Part shown: positions 6,853 through 8,812 of the stretch, one piece after another
How the letters are laid out: every line of letters starts with the position of its first letter
Numbering within the stretch: position 1 is the stretch's first letter
Source: Sandaracinomonas sp041180785
Lineage (GTDB): Bacteria; Bacteroidota; Bacteroidia; Cytophagales; Spirosomataceae
Direction: 5' to 3'
DNA length: 8,812 nt
NCBI GenBank assembly: GCA_041180785.1
Contig: JBEGQV010000194.1
Coordinates: 1 to 8,812, forward strand
Notes under the pieces: generated by a model
Told to the model about the DNA's origin: nothing
The model's database searches: none
What the model saw: the letters and a program-made list of their open reading frames with translations, nothing else
Translations under genes and position numbers: made by a program

Positions 6853-6884
6853 CAAATGTAGTAAAAATACTATTATTTTTACAA
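6853..6884 (-). promoter_or_regulatory. hicAB promoter with palindrome in the spacer (candidate HicB operator)
   Basis: On the minus strand TTG (6884-6882) is followed by 21 nt and then TACATTTG (6860-6853), matching the Bacteroidota TTG/TAnnTTTG promoter consensus. The ATG of hicA at 6837 lies 15 nt after this element. The spacer is itself nearly a palindrome: GTAAAAATA (6861-6869) mirrors TATTTTTAC (6874-6882), with the central 4 bases CTAT between; a single base pair of 11 fails. A dimeric repressor bound here would block both promoter elements, as expected for autoregulation by HicB. Binding is inferred from position and symmetry, not shown. Confidence 0.6.
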
Positions 6885-6967
6885 TTTAAAATCCAAATTT
6901 ATTTTAAAAATTTCAATAAAACACATGCATATTTTAAATTATTGGCTTCTTTATTTTTTCAAAACAA

Positions 6968-6995
6968 AAAAGCCCGGAGATTGCTCCGGGCTTTT
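6968..6995 (-). terminator. Intrinsic terminator of the rpoC operon
   Basis: A GC-rich perfect 12-bp stem, AAAAGCCCGGAG (6968-6979) with CTCCGGGCTTTT (6984-6995), closes a 4-nt loop. On the minus strand it starts 21 nt after the rpoC stop and runs into T6-G-T4. This is a strong Rho-independent terminator and separates rpoC from hicAB. Confidence 0.93.
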
Positions 6996-7016
6996 GTTGC
7001 TTGTATGTGCGTTGGA

Positions 7017-8812
7017 TTACGCTTCTACCTTTTCCGCTGAAACGGTTTCAGTTGCTTTTTCCAGTTGCTTCAATTCATCTGCTGGCGTAACTAAGATATC
7101 TTTGTAACGACGAAGACCAGTACCTGCAGGGATTAAGTGTCCTACAATTACGTTTTCTTTCAAGCCGTTCAAGGTATCTTGTTTTGCACGGATCGATGCT
7201 TCCGAAAGAACTTTCGTTGTTTCTTGGAACGATGCGGCAGAGATGAACGATTCAGTACCTAAAGAAGCCTGCGTGATACCTTGTAAGTTTGCTGAAGATA
7301 CAGCAGCTTGTGCATCACGAACCTTCATAACTTTCAAGTCTCTACGCTTCAATGAAGAGTTTTCATCGCGTAAAGCACGAGCAGAAATGATGGCTCCGGC
7401 TTTGTGTTTGTCTGAATCACCGGCATCCGTGATTACCTTCATGTCCAAGATGGCATCGTTTTCTTCGCGGAACCAGAAACGATCTACGTTTTGTCCTTGT
7501 AAGAATTGGGTATCACCTGGTTCTAAGATTTCCACTTTTTGCATCATCTGACGAACGATACACTCAATATGTTTATCGTTGATTTTCACCCCTTGTAAGC
7601 GGTAAACGTCTTGGATTTCATTTACTAAGTATTCTTGTACAGCCGTTGGACCTTTGATGGCCAAGATATCAGAAGGCGTAATGGCACCATCTGATAATGG
7701 AGCACCTGCACGAACGAAGTCATTGTTTTGAACTAAGATAAACTTCGTTAAAGGCACCATGTATTTTCTTGGTTCTCCTTCTTTTGGCGTAACAATAATC
7801 TCGCGATTACTACGCTTGATGCTTCCATAGCTAATCACACCATCGATTTCAGAAACGACTGCTGGATTCGATGGGTTACGTGCTTCAAACAATTCGGTTA
7901 CACGTGGAAGACCTCCGGTGATGTCACGAGTTTTACCCGCCGCACGTGGAATCTTCGCGATGATTTGTCCTGGCTTGATGGCATCTTTTTCATCAACTGC
8001 CAAACGAGCACCTACTGGTACGTTGTACACGATATCTTCTTTTCCTTTTGAAGAAACGATAACCGATGGGTTTTTCGTTTTATCTCTTGGTTCGATGATT
8101 ACTTTCTCACGTAAACCTGTTTGCTCATCAGCTTCTTCGCGGTAGGTTACGTTTTCTTCGATTGAATCGAAAGCAACTTTACCTTCTGCCTCTGAAAGGA
8201 TTACGGCATTGTATGGATCCCAAGCACAAATTTCATCACCTTTCTTCACTTTATCACCTTCTTTCACTCGTAAGAATGAACCGTAAGGTACGTTGTTCGA
8301 AATTAAGATTTGGTTGTTAGCAGGGTTAACGATTTGTACCTCACCTGAACGACCCATCACGATGTCTACTGCATTTCCTTCACCATCTGTCGAAGCAACG
8401 GTACGAATTTCTTCGAAACGGATAACCCCTTCAAATTTAGCTTTCACGCTTGCGTCTAAGGCAACGTTTTGTGCGGTACCACCCACGTGGAACGTACGAA
8501 GTGTTAACTGAGTTCCTGGTTCACCGATAGACTGTGAGGCAATAACACCTACTGCTTCACCCATGTCGACCATGCGGCCTGTTGCTAAGTTACGTCCGTA
8601 ACATTTCGAACAAACTCCTTCTCTTGTTTCACAGGTTAATACCGAACGAATTTCAACCGTTTCAATGGATGTTTCATCAATCTTAGCAGCTACATCTTCT
8701 GTAATTTCAGCACCCGCTTCAATGATTAATTCACCTGTGATAGGATCTGTGATGTCGTGGATTGAAACACGACCCAAGATACGCTCTGAAAGTGGTTCAA
8801 TGATTTCCTCAT
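7017..8812 (-). CDS. rpoC: DNA-directed RNA polymerase beta' subunit, C-terminal 597 residues (5' end beyond window)
   Basis: Largest catalytic subunit of RNA polymerase. The frame is open to the right edge, where it reads EEIIEPLSERILGRVS, so this is the last roughly 40% of a protein usually about 1,400 aa in this phylum. Seen (numbering from the edge): three Cys of the second zinc site at 60, 67 and 70 (CETREGVCSKC); the trigger-loop stretch GEAVGVIASQSIGEPGTQ (84-101) continuing to LTLRTFHVGG (102-111), with Arg105 and His108 equivalent to E. coli Arg933 and His936; a long insert of about 184 residues (112-295); and DITGGLPRVTELFEAR (296-311), where the trigger loop resumes. GHLIPAGTGLRRYKDILV near the end is the usual conserved C-terminal block. 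The insert has the position of the SI3 (sandwich-barrel hybrid motif) domain of E. coli. A GTG/TTG start inside this region is not real. Confidence 0.98.
   Translation of the reverse strand, partial: EEIIEPLSERILGRVSIHDITDPITGELIIEAGAEITEDVAAKIDETSIETVEIRSVLTCETREGVCSKCYGRNLATGRMVDMGEAVGVIASQSIGEPGTQLTLRTFHVGGTAQNVALDASVKAKFEGVIRFEEIRTVASTDGEGNAVDIVMGRSGEVQIVNPANNQILISNNVPYGSFLRVKEGDKVKKGDEICAWDPYNAVILSEAEGKVAFDSIEENVTYREEADEQTGLREKVIIEPRDKTKNPSVIVSSKGKEDIVYNVPVGARLAVDEKDAIKPGQIIAKIPRAAGKTRDITGGLPRVTELFEARNPSNPAVVSEIDGVISYGSIKRSNREIIVTPKEGEPRKYMVPLTKFILVQNNDFVRAGAPLSDGAITPSDILAIKGPTAVQEYLVNEIQDVYRLQGVKINDKHIECIVRQMMQKVEILEPGDTQFLQGQNVDRFWFREENDAILDMKVITDAGDSDKHKAGAIISARALRDENSSLKRRDLKVMKVRDAQAAVSSANLQGITQASLGTESFISAASFQETTKVLSEASIRAKQDTLNGLKENVIVGHLIPAGTGLRRYKDILVTPADELKQLEKATETVSAEKVEA

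Noticed and set aside
6925..7107. Plus-strand open frame starting in the gap after rpoC
   Set aside because: It runs through the rpoC terminator and then antisense through the rpoC 3' end; low-complexity start and no family resemblance.
7243..7551. Plus-strand open frame of 102 codons inside rpoC
   Set aside because: Antisense shadow of the conserved RpoC C-terminal region; composition is that of a reversed coding frame.

Overview
The window looks like a chromosomal segment from a Bacteroidota bacterium, most likely a member of the Cytophagales-like lineages. Three things point there: the RpoC sequence type, with a long insert in the trigger loop; a DUF3467 protein encoded near rpoC; and promoter-like sites matching the Bacteroidota consensus (TTG, then about 20 nt, then TAnnTTTG), combined with A/T-rich leaders lacking Shine-Dalgarno sequences. 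The genus cannot be told from the sequence alone. Every gene found lies on the minus strand, so transcription runs from the right edge to the left edge.

Right block (5859-8812). The 3' part of rpoC (RNA polymerase beta' subunit) enters from the right edge and ends at 7017, followed by a strong intrinsic terminator. Next comes a compact hicA-hicB toxin-antitoxin pair whose genes overlap by 4 nt. It has its own Bacteroidota-type promoter, with a near-perfect palindrome filling the spacer between the two promoter elements. Downstream is a small DUF3467 gene, also with its own consensus promoter, and then a second intrinsic terminator at 5859-5888 that closes this block.

Left block (1-5858). This is a hexuronate catabolic operon in the order uxaB, uxaC, kdgK, eda, exuT. 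ExuT imports galacturonate/glucuronate. UxaC isomerises galacturonate to tagaturonate (or glucuronate to fructuronate). UxaB reduces tagaturonate to altronate. KdgK phosphorylates KDG to KDPG, and Eda splits KDPG into pyruvate and glyceraldehyde 3-phosphate. The dehydratase step that makes KDG (UxaA or UxuA) is absent from the window and would have to lie beyond the left edge or elsewhere. uxaC/kdgK and kdgK/eda are separated by 1-2 nt and eda/exuT by 18 nt. uxaB and uxaC are 63 nt apart, and that gap carries two overlapping inverted repeats that cannot both form as simple hairpins.

No stretch longer than 300 bases lacks a gene. The genes belong to known families and I see no wholly new system. 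The features most worth a second look are the non-coding elements: the uxaB-uxaC inverted repeats, the palindrome in the hicAB promoter, the inverted repeat over the DUF3467 promoter, and the placement of hicAB between rpoC and the DUF3467 gene.
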